The translations under genes were made by a program, and so were the position numbers. The notes beneath the pieces are model-generated. The model saw only the letters and a list, made by a program, of their open reading frames with translations. It did not search any database and was not told where the DNA came from. Below, piece by piece: positions 8,266 through 17,080 of a DNA stretch of 64,000 bases (its first letter is position 1; every line of letters begins with the position of its first letter). Origin of the DNA: Corynebacterium accolens. GTDB lineage: Bacteria > Actinomycetota > Actinomycetes > Mycobacteriales > Mycobacteriaceae. The stretch is taken from assembly GCF_023520795.1 (NCBI RefSeq), contig NZ_CP046605.1:1657438-1721437 (forward strand). Direction: 5' to 3'.

Positions 8266-8560
8266 ACAAATCTTCCAGAGAGTTCAGACGACTTTGGGTC
8301 ATATACGCAACGATGTGGTTTCACAGTTCAAAAACACATTGCCGCAGACGCGACTTAGCACGACATTTATCATGCTATTAGCGTTATTAATCTTGACCTC
8401 AGTTAACCATAAACGCGTGTGATCCCAAAGCATTTTTCGTCGATAATTTTGCTTCCTCCCCACTGTTAGGGGTGCTCTTTTCGCTCCCAGTCACCCCCAT
8501 CCAATGGCACATCTTCAGCAGTTGATATGTTAAGTGCCCCATCCCCGCCCCAAAAGATAA
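8266..8560. other. Gene-free stretch upstream of paralogue C
   Basis: AT-rich leader and promoter region of paralogue C, with weak similarity to the upstream regions of A and B (a diverged AACCATAA near 8405, on the plus strand). Nothing else was recognised. Confidence 0.5.
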
Positions 8561-8862
8561 CTAATGCCAACTCGCGATGCGCAGGATGTAGTCTAATCCT
8601 CTGTTTCCATAGGTTTCTACGATTCCGCTAGCAATGTTCCCAAGCACTGGACCGACCTGTTCCTCAGTAACTTTCCATTCGCGTTGGGTTAGCTCAGCAA
8701 CAAGGTCTTTGGCTGGCGGTCCAATCTGCCTAGTGCCGATGCACTAAGCAATTGGCTCACCACCTCGTATTTTGTTTTCATCTTCTGGCTATTGGATGCC
8801 CTGATTCGCAAGTGCACAAAGCGACCCAGTCGAACGCTGTAGATAGCATCCGGCCGGGCCGT
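8561..8862 (-). pseudogene. Frameshifted coding remnant downstream of ileS
   Basis: On the minus strand one frame is open from 8862, includes an ATG at 8781 (MKTKYEVVSQLLSASALG) and hits a stop soon after. The neighbouring frame is open from 8743 to a TAG at 8561-8563 and reads as a protein-like C-terminus (VAELTQREWKVTEEQVG, then GLDYILRIASWH) but has no start codon at its beginning. Joining the two needs one frameshift, between about 8743 and 8690. The joined product is about 73 aa from the ATG, or about 100 aa if coding began upstream. The family is not recognised, and it could still be chance open frame. Confidence 0.4.
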
Positions 8863-8867
8863 TTAGA

Positions 8868-8880
8868 GCACGCGCCGTGC
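8868..8880 (-). terminator. Small hairpin after ileS
   Basis: GCACG-CGC-CGTGC hairpin beginning a few bases after the ileS stop codon, without a proper U tract. It is a weak candidate terminator, so read-through into the remnant is possible. Confidence 0.3.
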
Positions 8881-8884
8881 GCTT

Positions 8885-11800
8885 TTAGTTCTTCGCTACG
8901 GTGGCGGTGACGTCGCCGAGGATGTCGTGGGCATCAGCAAGTGGCTCGGTGACCACGGAGAACTCCGTAGCTAGCACCTCTCCTGCGATGGTGTCTGCGT
9001 GGCGCTGCGCCCACTCCTTCTTGTCTTCAGGCACGGCAAGAACCACGGAGATGCGGTCCGATACGTCGAAGCCGGAGTTCTTGCGGGCATCCTGCAGGCC
9101 GCGGATAACATCGGCGGCCCAACCTTCGGCCTCGAGCTCCTCGGTGACCTCGGTATCCAGAACGACAAGGCCATCCAAGCCCTCGATGCGGGCCGTGGAA
9201 TCCGGGTTCGCAGCCTGCAAACGCTCGGTATATTCCTCGGGGCTCAAGACGATGTCCCCGTCAACCACGACCTCATCGCCGCGGCGCTCGTAGTTGCCCG
9301 CCTTAAGGTTCTTGATGGCGCGCTGGACGTCCTTGCCCAAGCGCGGACCGGCAACCTTGGCGTTGCAGACCACCTGGAAGGTGCCGACGGAATCGACATC
9401 GTCAGTAAGCTCAACCTCTTTGACATTGACCTCATCGCGGATGATGTCCGCGAAGTCCGCCAGGCTCTGAGAGCCCGCGAAAGCAACGGTGAGCTTCGGC
9501 AGCGGCAGGCGGTTGCGCAGCTTATTAGCCTTGCGCACCGAAGACGCAGCCGATGCCACCGCGCGAGTGGCGTCCATGGCAGAAACCAGGTCCGCATCCG
9601 CGGGGTAGTCCTCGGCCTTCGGGAAGTCCGCCAGGTGGACGGAGCGCTCACCGGTCAGGCCGCGGTAGATGACCTCGGCGACGTGCGGCAGCAGCGGGGC
9701 CACCACGCGCGTGGTGGTCTCCAGCACGGTGTAGAGGGTATTGAAGGCCTCCGGGTTGGCATCCTCGCCGCCCCAGAAGCGATCGCGGGAGCGGCGGACG
9801 TACCAGTTGGTCAGCACATCGGCGAAAAGGCGAACCTCTTCGGTAGCGGTGGCGATATCGGTCCCCGCCAGCGCGGCATCGACATTGGCCACAAGATCGT
9901 GGGTCTTGGCCAGGATGTAGCGGTCAAGCACGTGCGTGGAACTCGTATCGAACTTAGCTTCCTGCTCGGCGTAGAGCTGCAGGAAGGTGTACGCATTCCA
10001 GATGGGAAGCAGCGCCTGGCGCACGCCCTCGCGGATGCCCTGCTCGGTGACGATGAGGTTGCCGCCGCGCAGGATGGGCGAGGACATCAGGAACCAGCGC
10101 ATGGCATCGGAGCCATCGCGGTCAAAGACCTCGTTGACGTCCGGGTAGTTGCCCTTGGACTTGGACATCTTGAGCCCGTCATTGCCCAAGACGATGCCGT
10201 GGGCCACGACCTTCTTGAACGCCGGGCGGTCAAAGAGCGCGGTGGACAGCACGTGCAGCAGGTAGAACCAGCCGCGGGTTTGCCCGGAGTACTCCACGAT
10301 GAAGTCCGCCGGCGAGTGGGTTTCAAACCACTCTTTGTTTTCAAACGGGTAGTGCTTTTGCGCAAACGGCATGGAGCCAGATTCGAACCAGCAGTCCAGC
10401 ACGTCCGGCACGCGGCGCATGGTGGACTTGCCGGTGGGATCGTCCGGGTTGGGGCGGGTCAGCTCATCGATGTGCGGGCGGTGCAGCGACTCCGGGCGCT
10501 TGCCGAAGTCCCTCTCCAGCTCATCCAAAGAGCCGTAGACGTCCATGCGCGGGTACTCGTCATTATCGGACATCCACACCGGGATGGGCGCGCCCCAGTA
10601 GCGGGTGCGGGAGATATTCCAGTCACGGGCGCCTTCCAGCCACTTACCAAATTGGCCATCGCGGATGTGCTCCGGCAGCCACTCGATCTCGTTGTGGTTA
10701 AGCTCCACCATGCGATCGCGGAATTCGGTGACCTTTACGAACCATGCGGGCAGAGCCATGTAGATAAGCGGCTCGCCCGAGCGCCAGGAGTGCGGGTAGG
10801 AGTGCTCGATGGTGACGTGGCGCACCACTCGCCCAGCGGCCTTGAGGTCTTTGATGATGGACTTATTCGCATCGAAGACCAGCTGACCCTCGTATGGCGG
10901 GACCTGGGAGGTGAACTTGCCGTCCTCATTCACTGGGACCACCAACTCGATGTCGTATTCATTGGTGGTATTCATATCGTCTTCACCAAAGGCGGGTGCC
11001 TGGTGGACAACACCCGTACCGTCTTCGGTGGTGACGTAGTCCGCCAACAGTACCTGATAAGCATTGCGCAGGTCTGGGAAGAAGCCGAAGATCGGCTCGT
11101 ACTTAAAGCCCTCGAGCTGCGCGCCGGTGAAGGTGTCCAGCACCTCCGCCTCACCCAGCTCCTTTTCCAGGGTGCCCAGCAGGTTTTCGGCCATGATGAA
11201 CGTGCGGCCGGCGAATTCGCCGTCGGTGGCCTTAAATAGTGCGTAAGAGACCTCCGGGTGAACCGCCAGCGCCTCGTTGGACGGCAGGGTCCAGGGGGTG
11301 GTGGTCCAGGCGAGGAAGGAGGCATCGGCAAGCGCGGGGTAATCCGCCAGTGTCTTCTCCGCCGCGGTGCCCTCTCGAGCGCCCGCGACCGGGAAGGTCA
11401 CCGTCAAGGTGGGATCCTGGCGCATCTTATAGGAATCATCCAAGCGCGTTTCCTGGTTGGACAAGGAGGTATGCTCCGCCCAGGAATACGGCAGGACGCG
11501 GAAGCCCTTGTAGATCAGGCCCTTGTCATAGAGCTCCTTGAACGCCCACATGACCGATTCCATGAAGTTGATATCCATGGTCTTGTAGCCATTATCAAAG
11601 TCCACCCAACGCGCCTGGCGGTTGACGTAATCTTCCCACTCATCGGTGTATTCCAGCACCGACTTGGCGCAGTACTCGTTGAACTTATCCAGGCCCATGT
11701 CCTCGATCTGGGCTTTATCGGTAATACCGAGCTGCTTTTCTGCCTCTAGCTCCGCGGGCAGGCCGTGGGTATCCCAGCCGAAGACGCGGGGGACGTAATT

Positions 11801-12049
11801 TCCGGCCATCGTGCGGTAACGCGGCACGATATCCTTGACGTAACCGGTGAGCAGGTGGCCGTAGTGCGGTAGGCCGTTGGCAAAGGGAGGGCCATCATAA
11901 AAGATGTATTCGGGGCAGTCCTTGGTCTTTTCCAAAGAAGCCTGGAACGTATCATCCTGCTTCCAGTACTTCTGGACTTCTTCTTCCATATCCGGGAAAC
12001 GGCTCGAGCCGCCGGTCATATCGACCTTGGGGTAAATCTTTTTCACCAT
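8885..12049 (-). CDS. ileS: Isoleucyl-tRNA synthetase
   Basis: 1054-aa class I aminoacyl-tRNA synthetase that charges tRNA-Ile. The HIGH signature appears as PHYGH ([12 protein letters not shown], about residue 60), the KMSKS loop as LKMSKSKGN, and the inserted editing domain contains [14 protein letters not shown]. The C-terminal anticodon-binding region is long. The overall form ([18 protein letters not shown]) is the eukaryote-like, long IleRS found in actinobacteria, a type generally associated with low mupirocin sensitivity. The start is supported by GAAGGAAG 4-11 nt upstream. Expression is probably controlled by the T-box leader just upstream. Confidence 0.97.
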   Translation of the reverse strand: MVKKIYPKVDMTGGSSRFPDMEEEVQKYWKQDDTFQASLEKTKDCPEYIFYDGPPFANGLPHYGHLLTGYVKDIVPRYRTMAGNYVPRVFGWDTHGLPAELEAEKQLGITDKAQIEDMGLDKFNEYCAKSVLEYTDEWEDYVNRQARWVDFDNGYKTMDINFMESVMWAFKELYDKGLIYKGFRVLPYSWAEHTSLSNQETRLDDSYKMRQDPTLTVTFPVAGAREGTAAEKTLADYPALADASFLAWTTTPWTLPSNEALAVHPEVSYALFKATDGEFAGRTFIMAENLLGTLEKELGEAEVLDTFTGAQLEGFKYEPIFGFFPDLRNAYQVLLADYVTTEDGTGVVHQAPAFGEDDMNTTNEYDIELVVPVNEDGKFTSQVPPYEGQLVFDANKSIIKDLKAAGRVVRHVTIEHSYPHSWRSGEPLIYMALPAWFVKVTEFRDRMVELNHNEIEWLPEHIRDGQFGKWLEGARDWNISRTRYWGAPIPVWMSDNDEYPRMDVYGSLDELERDFGKRPESLHRPHIDELTRPNPDDPTGKSTMRRVPDVLDCWFESGSMPFAQKHYPFENKEWFETHSPADFIVEYSGQTRGWFYLLHVLSTALFDRPAFKKVVAHGIVLGNDGLKMSKSKGNYPDVNEVFDRDGSDAMRWFLMSSPILRGGNLIVTEQGIREGVRQALLPIWNAYTFLQLYAEQEAKFDTSSTHVLDRYILAKTHDLVANVDAALAGTDIATATEEVRLFADVLTNWYVRRSRDRFWGGEDANPEAFNTLYTVLETTTRVVAPLLPHVAEVIYRGLTGERSVHLADFPKAEDYPADADLVSAMDATRAVASAASSVRKANKLRNRLPLPKLTVAFAGSQSLADFADIIRDEVNVKEVELTDDVDSVGTFQVVCNAKVAGPRLGKDVQRAIKNLKAGNYERRGDEVVVDGDIVLSPEEYTERLQAANPDSTARIEGLDGLVVLDTEVTEELEAEGWAADVIRGLQDARKNSGFDVSDRISVVLAVPEDKKEWAQRHADTIAGEVLATEFSVVTEPLADAHDILGDVTATVAKN

Positions 12050-12059
12050 TATCTTCCTT

Positions 12060-12234
12060 CACGCTGTAACTTGATGCAGGGACGGGCCAATGGCTCGCGG
12101 TACCACCCTGCTTGAGCTAAAAGCTCCGCTTCGTTTCGGTGAAGGAGATAACGGTCCCACCCGTTCAGTTCTACTGAGCCTTATGGCCGTTCTTCTGAAT
12201 TGCTCCCCCGGTGATGGCCGGATCATCGCATGTG
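12060..12234 (-). promoter_or_regulatory. T-box leader of ileS (translational type)
   Basis: The minus strand carries the 14-nt T-box core AGGGTGGTACCGCG at 12096-12109, which pairs with the uncharged tRNA acceptor end. Upstream, GGCCATCACCGGGGGAGC holds a likely ATC (Ile) specifier at 12213-12215 in a very short Stem I, as in the actinobacterial ileS class. No U-tract follows the T-box, and its 3' flank runs directly to the ileS ribosome site, so control of translation initiation rather than termination is inferred. Confidence 0.88.
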
Positions 12235-12240
12235 CCCGCC

Positions 12241-12270
12241 AGTATAGCGCCACAAGAACGCTGTGCACAA
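12241..12270 (-). promoter_or_regulatory. ileS promoter candidate
   Basis: On the minus strand, TTGTGC (12265-12270) and TATACT (12241-12246) are 18 bp apart. Transcription from about 12234 would start just before the T-box Stem I, which fits a complete leader. Confidence 0.6.
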
Positions 12271-12298
12271 AAGTTATCCACAGGTAGAAATTTTCCTG

Positions 12299-12334
12299 TT
12301 GTACGTGGTTGCACGCGGCCATAGATTATGAAGC
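12299..12334 (+). promoter_or_regulatory. Promoter of HNH gene (leaderless)
   Basis: TTGTAC (12299-12304), a 17-bp spacer and TAGATT (12322-12327). The ATG follows after 7 nt, so the mRNA probably starts at or next to the initiation codon; no Shine-Dalgarno sequence is present. Confidence 0.55.
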
Positions 12335-13333
12335 ATGACCGCGCTCGAGAATTACTTAGCAGCTATGGCCCCGGGGATGGATATCGTCGCCGGGTGCGCT
12401 GGCCTGTCTGAGGACGATCTGCGGGCGCATGGTGCGCCGGAGCACACGGCGCGGGAGCTTATCCTGCTCAAAGAGGCTTATTGCGGAAACACCAAATTCA
12501 CCGGCCGACGCCGGCGAGCCATGGACGGTGCCCGGCGCAATGGTCATTCCATCGTGGCGTTGTCCATCATCGAAAAGTATGCCCGCAAGATGCCCACGCT
12601 TTTCGATGCCTGGCTTCTCCGCGAGCAGCTCTGCACTACCAACGCCGGCACGGCGGACCTAGAAAAACTGGCAAAATCTAAGCTACCTGCGAAAAAGAAG
12701 AAGGTTAAGCCTGGGGTGCGCATCATTCGCCGCAAGAACGCGCCGTGGACCCTGGCCATCGATGCGCGCTCCATGCTTATTGCAGACCTTCATGCCGCGC
12801 TAAAAGAGAGCGGCAAAAAGCCGCTCGAGGCGGTGGAACAGACCTTTTTCGGTGGCGGTACCGCCGTCAAGACCACGGTGATGACCAATGTCCTGGTCAA
12901 CTTGGATGACTACGTGCGCATCATCAACGGCGATGGCGAGGAAATCCAACTCCAAATGACCAATGGCGCTACGCTTACCGGCGCCGAGTACCTCGAGCGC
13001 GCGCTTAAGGATCGCGGGTTGATTACGCTTATTAGTCCCTATGAGGGAGCGGTCAACCTGTACCGCACGGAGCGCTTTGCCAATGCGAAACAACGCCTGA
13101 TGGCCGCTGCAGAAAACCCAATCTGCCCATGGCCGCGGTGCAACAAGCCCGCAGACGAATGTCAGATTCATCATTTGGAGCCGTGGTTGCACGGTGGGTT
13201 GACCAACATAGGTAACTTATCCACAGCCTGCGCCTACCACAACGGGGTCAACGACGATGACCCCAATGCCCCGCCACTGCGCGGGCACCTCGTTCGCCGG
13301 AATGGGACGATCAGGTGGGAGCCCCCAGATTAG
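12335..13333 (+). CDS. HNH endonuclease-domain protein (DUF222-like)
   Basis: 332 aa. The C-terminal third carries an HNH nuclease module with two putative zinc-binding cysteines (CPWPRC), the IHHLEPW core with the catalytic histidine pair, and GGLTNIGNLSTACAYHN closing the beta-beta-alpha-metal fold. The N-terminal helical part (about residues 1-240) resembles the DUF222/13E12-type region common in multicopy corynebacterial and mycobacterial HNH proteins; residues 115-125 are strongly basic. Cellular role and target are unknown. It stands alone, divergent from ileS, with its own leaderless promoter. The family is often variable between strains. Confidence 0.85.
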   Translation: MTALENYLAAMAPGMDIVAGCAGLSEDDLRAHGAPEHTARELILLKEAYCGNTKFTGRRRRAMDGARRNGHSIVALSIIEKYARKMPTLFDAWLLREQLCTTNAGTADLEKLAKSKLPAKKKKVKPGVRIIRRKNAPWTLAIDARSMLIADLHAALKESGKKPLEAVEQTFFGGGTAVKTTVMTNVLVNLDDYVRIINGDGEEIQLQMTNGATLTGAEYLERALKDRGLITLISPYEGAVNLYRTERFANAKQRLMAAAENPICPWPRCNKPADECQIHHLEPWLHGGLTNIGNLSTACAYHNGVNDDDPNAPPLRGHLVRRNGTIRWEPPD

Positions 13334-13669
13334 TTAGATCTTATACGGGGGTTCGTGGCGGGTCCTCGGAGGGGACCGCCGCAGGAACGGGATTCAGGAA
13401 CCGGACGCGGGTTCCGAGGGATCCTAGGAAACCGCGATCCGGTAAACCGCAGATGGTGCGAATGATTGCGGGCGGTGCGGGCAGTTGGGGTGGTGCGGTT
13501 AGTGCGGCTGGCACTGGCGTTGGACCCCACCGGCTAGACGAGGCGCCGCCGTGCGCCTACTTTGGCATGCCGCAATGGCGGGAGCTAATAGTTCTGACGG
13601 AACATGGCCGAATCTACCCCAGCCTGACCCAGCCGGATCAAGGCTGAGCGATCCTGGACGGCTCTGGGC
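13334..13669. other. Intergenic stretch without a recognised gene
   Basis: Rich in GGTGCGG/GGTTCC-like short repeats. Open frames of 66-110 codons exist on both strands but overlap each other, lack a ribosome site and have low-complexity composition. I see no gene here. Confidence 0.5.
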
Positions 13670-13876
13670 CTAGTTCTGTTTCCAGCCTTGGGACAGGTCT
13701 TCTTCAAGGGCGTTATTATCCGCACGGTACTTGCGCGCCCAATCGATAATAAACAACACGATGCCGGAGCCCGCTGCGATAAAGACGAGGTACAACGCCC
13801 AATCGGCGGTGTTTAAGACATACATCACCAAAGCCACGAAAGCCACAAGGGCAAGGACGAGGGCAGCAACGAGCAT
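13670..13876 (-). CDS. Small two-TM membrane protein
   Basis: 68 aa: TM1 (LVAALVLALVAFVALVMYVL), a short loop with NTADW, TM2 (ALYLVFIAAGSGIVLFII) and a charged C-terminal tail (ARKYRADNN ... GWKQN). The ATG has an AGAGGA ribosome site 5-7 nt upstream. It follows wag31 on the same strand but is separated by a strong hairpin. The type is common next to actinobacterial division genes; I do not know a function. Confidence 0.75.
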   Translation of the reverse strand: MLVAALVLALVAFVALVMYVLNTADWALYLVFIAAGSGIVLFIIDWARKYRADNNALEEDLSQGWKQN

Positions 13877-13944
13877 GTCAGTTCCTCTCAGAGGGGGTAA
13901 AAGTAGCTATGGGAACAATCATAGCGAGGTGGATAAAACCACAA

Positions 13945-13975
13945 TAGCGCCCACTCCCTAGAGGCGTGGGCGCTA
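13945..13975 (-). terminator. Hairpin after wag31
   Basis: Perfect 10-bp stem TAGCGCCCAC / GTGGGCGCTA with an 11-nt loop, 40 nt past the wag31 stop, followed on the minus strand by TTGTGG. It probably ends the dcw transcripts. Confidence 0.75.
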
Positions 13976-14014
13976 CGGGTAACTATTTTGGCTTAGTTAC
14001 TGCCAACCGGCTAC

Positions 14015-15211
14015 TTAGTTCTTGCCGGCATCGCCGTTTGGTGCGGCGGTTCCGCGGGTCTCGAGCTCTTCCAGCTGGGACTCGAGGAGGGTCTTCAAGC
14101 GGGTGCGGTACTCGCGCTCGAAAGTGCGCAGCTCGGAGATGCGCGCCTCCAGGGCGGTCTGCTGCTGCTTGACCGTATTCATGACCTCGGTGTGCTTCTT
14201 CTCGGCATCGGCCTGCAGCGATGCGGCCTTCTCCTCTGCCTGACGAATCTGGGCCTCGGCGCGAGAGGAAGCATCGGACTCGGTCTGCTGAGCCTTGGAC
14301 TCTGCCTCAGAAACCAGCTTCTTGGAGCGGGCTTCTGCATCCTGCACCTGAGCGTCGTACTTCTTCTGCGCCTCGGCAAGCTGTGCCTTGGAACGAGAGT
14401 CGGCATCGGAAAGCTGCTTCTCGGCGGCGGTGCGGGCCTCGGTCAGCATGGATTCAGACTCTGCGCGTGCCTCAGAGGTCAGGCGGTCCGCCATCTCCTG
14501 GGCCAAGCCCAGCACGCGGGCTGCCTGCATGTGCGTATCCGGGGTAGCCAAGCCATCTGCGCCCTGTGCTACACCAGCACCTGCGGCGGCCGCTGCGGCG
14601 CTGGAGGCGGCCGAGTTGGAGGAACCAGCGGCGGAAGCGGACTTCTTCAGGTTCTCGTTCTCGCGCTGGGAAGACTCCAGCTTCTCCTTGGCCTGCTTGG
14701 CCTCTGCGCGAGCCTCCTCGGCTTCCTTCTTGGCCTTTGCTGCCTCGTCGCGAGCAGCCTTAAGCTCGGCAGTATTAGCGGCGGCGGTAGCACCCGCTGC
14801 GGTGGCATCGGCACCGCTTTCCTTGACCTTTGCGGCCTCGGCCTGGGCGGCCTTTACCTGCTCCTGGGCCTTCTTGGTTTCTTCCTTAGCGCGAGAGACC
14901 TCGGACTTGGAATCTGCCAACTTGGTTTCATACTCAGCACGCAGCTTGGCCTCAATCTCCTTGCGCAGAGCTTCTTCATCTGCACCAGAGGTTGCGGCGG
15001 CTGCGGCACCAGCCCCTGCTCCGCCGGCCTTGGCGCCTGAGCTAAGATCGCTCACCTGCGCCTGCAGGTCTTCGTTCTCATCCTGCAGTTGGGCAAGGGC
15101 GTCCTCAACGAGGTCGAGGAACTGATCTACCTCATCCTCGTTGTAGCCACGCTTGCCAATCGGCGGCTTGCTGAACGCGACGTTGTGTACATCAGCTGGT
15201 GACAGTGGCAT
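14015..15211 (-). CDS. wag31: Polar growth and division protein Wag31 (DivIVA)
   Basis: 398 aa, the cytoskeletal organiser of apical growth in corynebacteria, essential in relatives. The N-terminus [20 protein letters not shown] with [19 protein letters not shown] is the DivIVA membrane-binding and coiled-coil domain. A long Ala/Lys/Glu coiled coil follows (about residues 75-190), then an Ala/Ser-rich hinge (about 200-220), and a second coiled coil beginning with the conserved [19 protein letters not shown] block. The protein is longer than mycobacterial Wag31 because of the Ala-rich segment. It is the last gene of the dcw cluster and is probably also read from its own promoter in the 208-bp gap upstream. 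Confidence 0.95.
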   Translation of the reverse strand: MPLSPADVHNVAFSKPPIGKRGYNEDEVDQFLDLVEDALAQLQDENEDLQAQVSDLSSGAKAGGAGAGAAAAATSGADEEALRKEIEAKLRAEYETKLADSKSEVSRAKEETKKAQEQVKAAQAEAAKVKESGADATAAGATAAANTAELKAARDEAAKAKKEAEEARAEAKQAKEKLESSQRENENLKKSASAAGSSNSAASSAAAAAAGAGVAQGADGLATPDTHMQAARVLGLAQEMADRLTSEARAESESMLTEARTAAEKQLSDADSRSKAQLAEAQKKYDAQVQDAEARSKKLVSEAESKAQQTESDASSRAEAQIRQAEEKAASLQADAEKKHTEVMNTVKQQQTALEARISELRTFEREYRTRLKTLLESQLEELETRGTAAPNGDAGKN

Positions 15212-15419
15212 GACTTGTCTTCCCCTTCGAGTTGATAGAACCCCGGAGGTTCCAGGGCCTTAGGAGCTGCGGTTCCAGTTTATCTAAACCTTCCCCACAA
15301 AGTTATATGTGGTTCATGATACGGATTATCGCATTTTATTGTAACCGAAAGTCCACAATAATGGACGTAACGCTGACTCTCAATGTCTACCACAGGTTAC
15401 GGGGTGATGCGGGGTCGTC

Positions 15420-15710
15420 CTACAAGAAAATTACCTGCAGGAAAAGCGTCAGGAACGACAGGATGAAAAACAGCACTAAGACGGAAACATCTAGCGCGAT
15501 TCCACCCATCTGCAGCGGAGGAATGACCCGGCGCAGCGCCTTGACCGGCGGATCCGTGATGGCGAAAAGAGGCTCAGCGATGATCATAAACCAGCGCGGC
15601 GGGTTGAATTGCCGCGAGAAAGATTGAATCATCTCAATAATAATCCGGGCGATCAATACCCATGTATAAACCCTCACCAAGAAGATGAGAATAATTCCAA
15701 TTTCAGTCAC
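15420..15710 (-). CDS. YggT-family membrane protein
   Basis: 96 aa with two hydrophobic regions: an N-terminal segment (GIILIFLVRVYTWVLIARII) and a C-terminal one (LDVSVLVLFFILSFLTLFLQ). Between them is the family hallmark NPPRWFMIIAEPLFAITDPP. YggT proteins are linked to osmotic tolerance and division in several bacteria but have no firm biochemical role. The start is a GTG at 15710 without a clear ribosome site. Its position between sepF and wag31 is the conserved actinobacterial arrangement. Confidence 0.9.
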   Translation of the reverse strand: MTEIGIILIFLVRVYTWVLIARIIIEMIQSFSRQFNPPRWFMIIAEPLFAITDPPVKALRRVIPPLQMGGIALDVSVLVLFFILSFLTLFLQVIFL

Positions 15711-15733
15711 GATTACTCAGCCTATCGAATAGT

Positions 15734-15767
15734 CCCCCGCACGTGCGCATTGCGCACCGTACGGGGG
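15734..15767 (-). terminator. GC-rich hairpin between sepF and yggT
   Basis: CCCCCGCACG ... CGTACGGGGG folds into a strong stem with a small loop, in the 94-bp sepF-yggT gap. There is no U run, so it could be a partial terminator or an mRNA-stabilising or processing element that separates expression of the two genes. Confidence 0.5.
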
Positions 15768-15804
15768 TTAATGGGATGTGCGTCGTTTTACCTAGCCCGC
15801 GAAC

Positions 15805-16278
15805 CTAGCGCAGACCGGCGGCGCGCTCTAGTTCAGGCTTGGCAATATCGGCGGACTTAGGCACGACGGCGAATACCTTGCGCTGGGTGTCCATGCCCTT
15901 CGACAGGTTGAGCATGCGGCCTTCCAGGCCGAAGCAGAGGCCTGCGGCGAAGTCGATGAAGCGCTTGGCGGTGCCGCGCTCGGCATCGGTAAGCTCAAAG
16001 ACCACTGCATCGCCATCGCGGAAGGGCTCGCCCACCTTGGCGGCATCGTTGAACGAGGTCAGGGAGATTGCCACGATAGTCGGAACGAACTTCTCCTCGA
16101 CGGGCGCTGGCGCTGGGGCCGGCTCGTAAGCCTGCAGGGCGCGGCGCGGGGCGTAGGCCGCAGAAGTGGCAGCTCCGTTGCCCGCGTAGCGCGGCTCGTC
16201 GTTGTAGTAGGCGTCGTCTTCTTCGAAATCCATCGGACCAAGCCCGAAGAAATTCTTCGTCCTATCAATGAATGACAT
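15805..16278 (-). CDS. sepF: Cell division protein SepF
   Basis: 157 aa. SepF binds FtsZ filaments and anchors them to the membrane. The ATG at 16278 gives the membrane-inserting amphipathic helix MSFIDRTKNFFGLGPMDFEE and has GGGAG upstream; a longer frame to 16317 is not needed. An acidic, Ala/Pro-rich linker (about 20-65) leads to the globular SepF domain (about 68-150: PTIVAISLTSFNDAAKVG, RFIDFAAGLCFGLEG). Actinobacteria lack FtsA and ZipA, which makes SepF the main Z-ring tether. Confidence 0.95.
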   Translation of the reverse strand: MSFIDRTKNFFGLGPMDFEEDDAYYNDEPRYAGNGAATSAAYAPRRALQAYEPAPAPAPVEEKFVPTIVAISLTSFNDAAKVGEPFRDGDAVVFELTDAERGTAKRFIDFAAGLCFGLEGRMLNLSKGMDTQRKVFAVVPKSADIAKPELERAAGLR

Positions 16279-16381
16279 TTTTGGGTCTCCCTCTGACCTA
16301 AATTTGTTCAAGTTCAAGCGCGCAAATGTGAATGATGTGACTCATGTGATTTACGCTGTGAAATGCGCTTTTGCGATATTT

Positions 16382-17080
16382 TTAACCTACTGGGCGCTTT
16401 CCCATGATGCTGGTTCCGACACGCACAATATCCGTCCCCGCGGCAATCGCCGCATCCATATCCGCGCTCATCCCAGCCGATAGTTTGAGCTGCCGGCCAA
16501 GGCGCTCGGACAAGCGATCCACGTCTGCGCGCACCGTAGAAAATACCTCCTGCGCATCGGCATCGAGGGGAGGAACCACCATGAGCCCGGCGAATTCTAG
16601 GTGCTCCGCCGCCTCGACGGCCTCGATGACCTCATCCAGTTCCTCGCGGACTACTCCACCGCGGGAGGTATCGCCATCGGCAGAAACCTGAATGAATATT
16701 GGGAGGTTGTTCTCTCGCTGGCCGCGTTCTTTTGCCAGGCTCACGCCGCGGTCCAGCGCGTTGGCCAGCTTCACCGAATCCACCGAATGCACACTAGTAG
16801 CCCACCGCGCGACGTGGTTGGCCTTCTTGGTTTGAATCTGGCCAATCATGTGAAAACGCAGCTGGTCTAGCTCCTGCGCCTTTGCCCGGGCTTCTTGCTC
16901 GCGGTTTTCCGCTACATCTTCCACCCCGAGCTCCGCTAGAAGGGCGATATCCTCTGCGGGGTGGAACTTGGTCACGACCAATAGCTGCGGTGATGGGCGG
17001 TCGTGCTCGGCGGCAATGGCGCTGATGTGTTCCTTCGTTGCGGCAAGATTATCTGCCAGTTCTTGTTTCCGGTTACTCAT
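16382..17080 (-). CDS. yggS: PLP homeostasis protein (YggS/PLPBP family)
   Basis: 232 aa with the alanine-racemase-like TIM-barrel fold that binds pyridoxal phosphate without known catalysis. The PLP lysine lies in LLVVTKFHP (about residue 38). ENREQEARAKAQEL and FHMIGQIQTKKANHVA are family blocks, and the phosphate-binding end reads LSAGMSADMDAAIAAGTDIV with RVGTSIMG. It overlaps the preceding pgeF gene by 8 bases, so translation is coupled. Its placement between ftsZ and sepF is conserved in actinobacteria. Confidence 0.93.
   Translation of the reverse strand: MSNRKQELADNLAATKEHISAIAAEHDRPSPQLLVVTKFHPAEDIALLAELGVEDVAENREQEARAKAQELDQLRFHMIGQIQTKKANHVARWATSVHSVDSVKLANALDRGVSLAKERGQRENNLPIFIQVSADGDTSRGGVVREELDEVIEAVEAAEHLEFAGLMVVPPLDADAQEVFSTVRADVDRLSERLGRQLKLSAGMSADMDAAIAAGTDIVRVGTSIMGKRPVG

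Noticed and set aside
8999-11239. 746-codon plus-strand open frame opposite ileS
   Set aside because: Antisense shadow of ileS. Long antisense frames are expected in high-GC genes, and the product has a biased composition with no family signature.
13315-13647. 110-codon open frame after the HNH gene
   Set aside because: Overlaps the end of the HNH gene, has no ribosome site, and its Gly/Arg-rich low-complexity product resembles read-through of GC-rich intergenic DNA.
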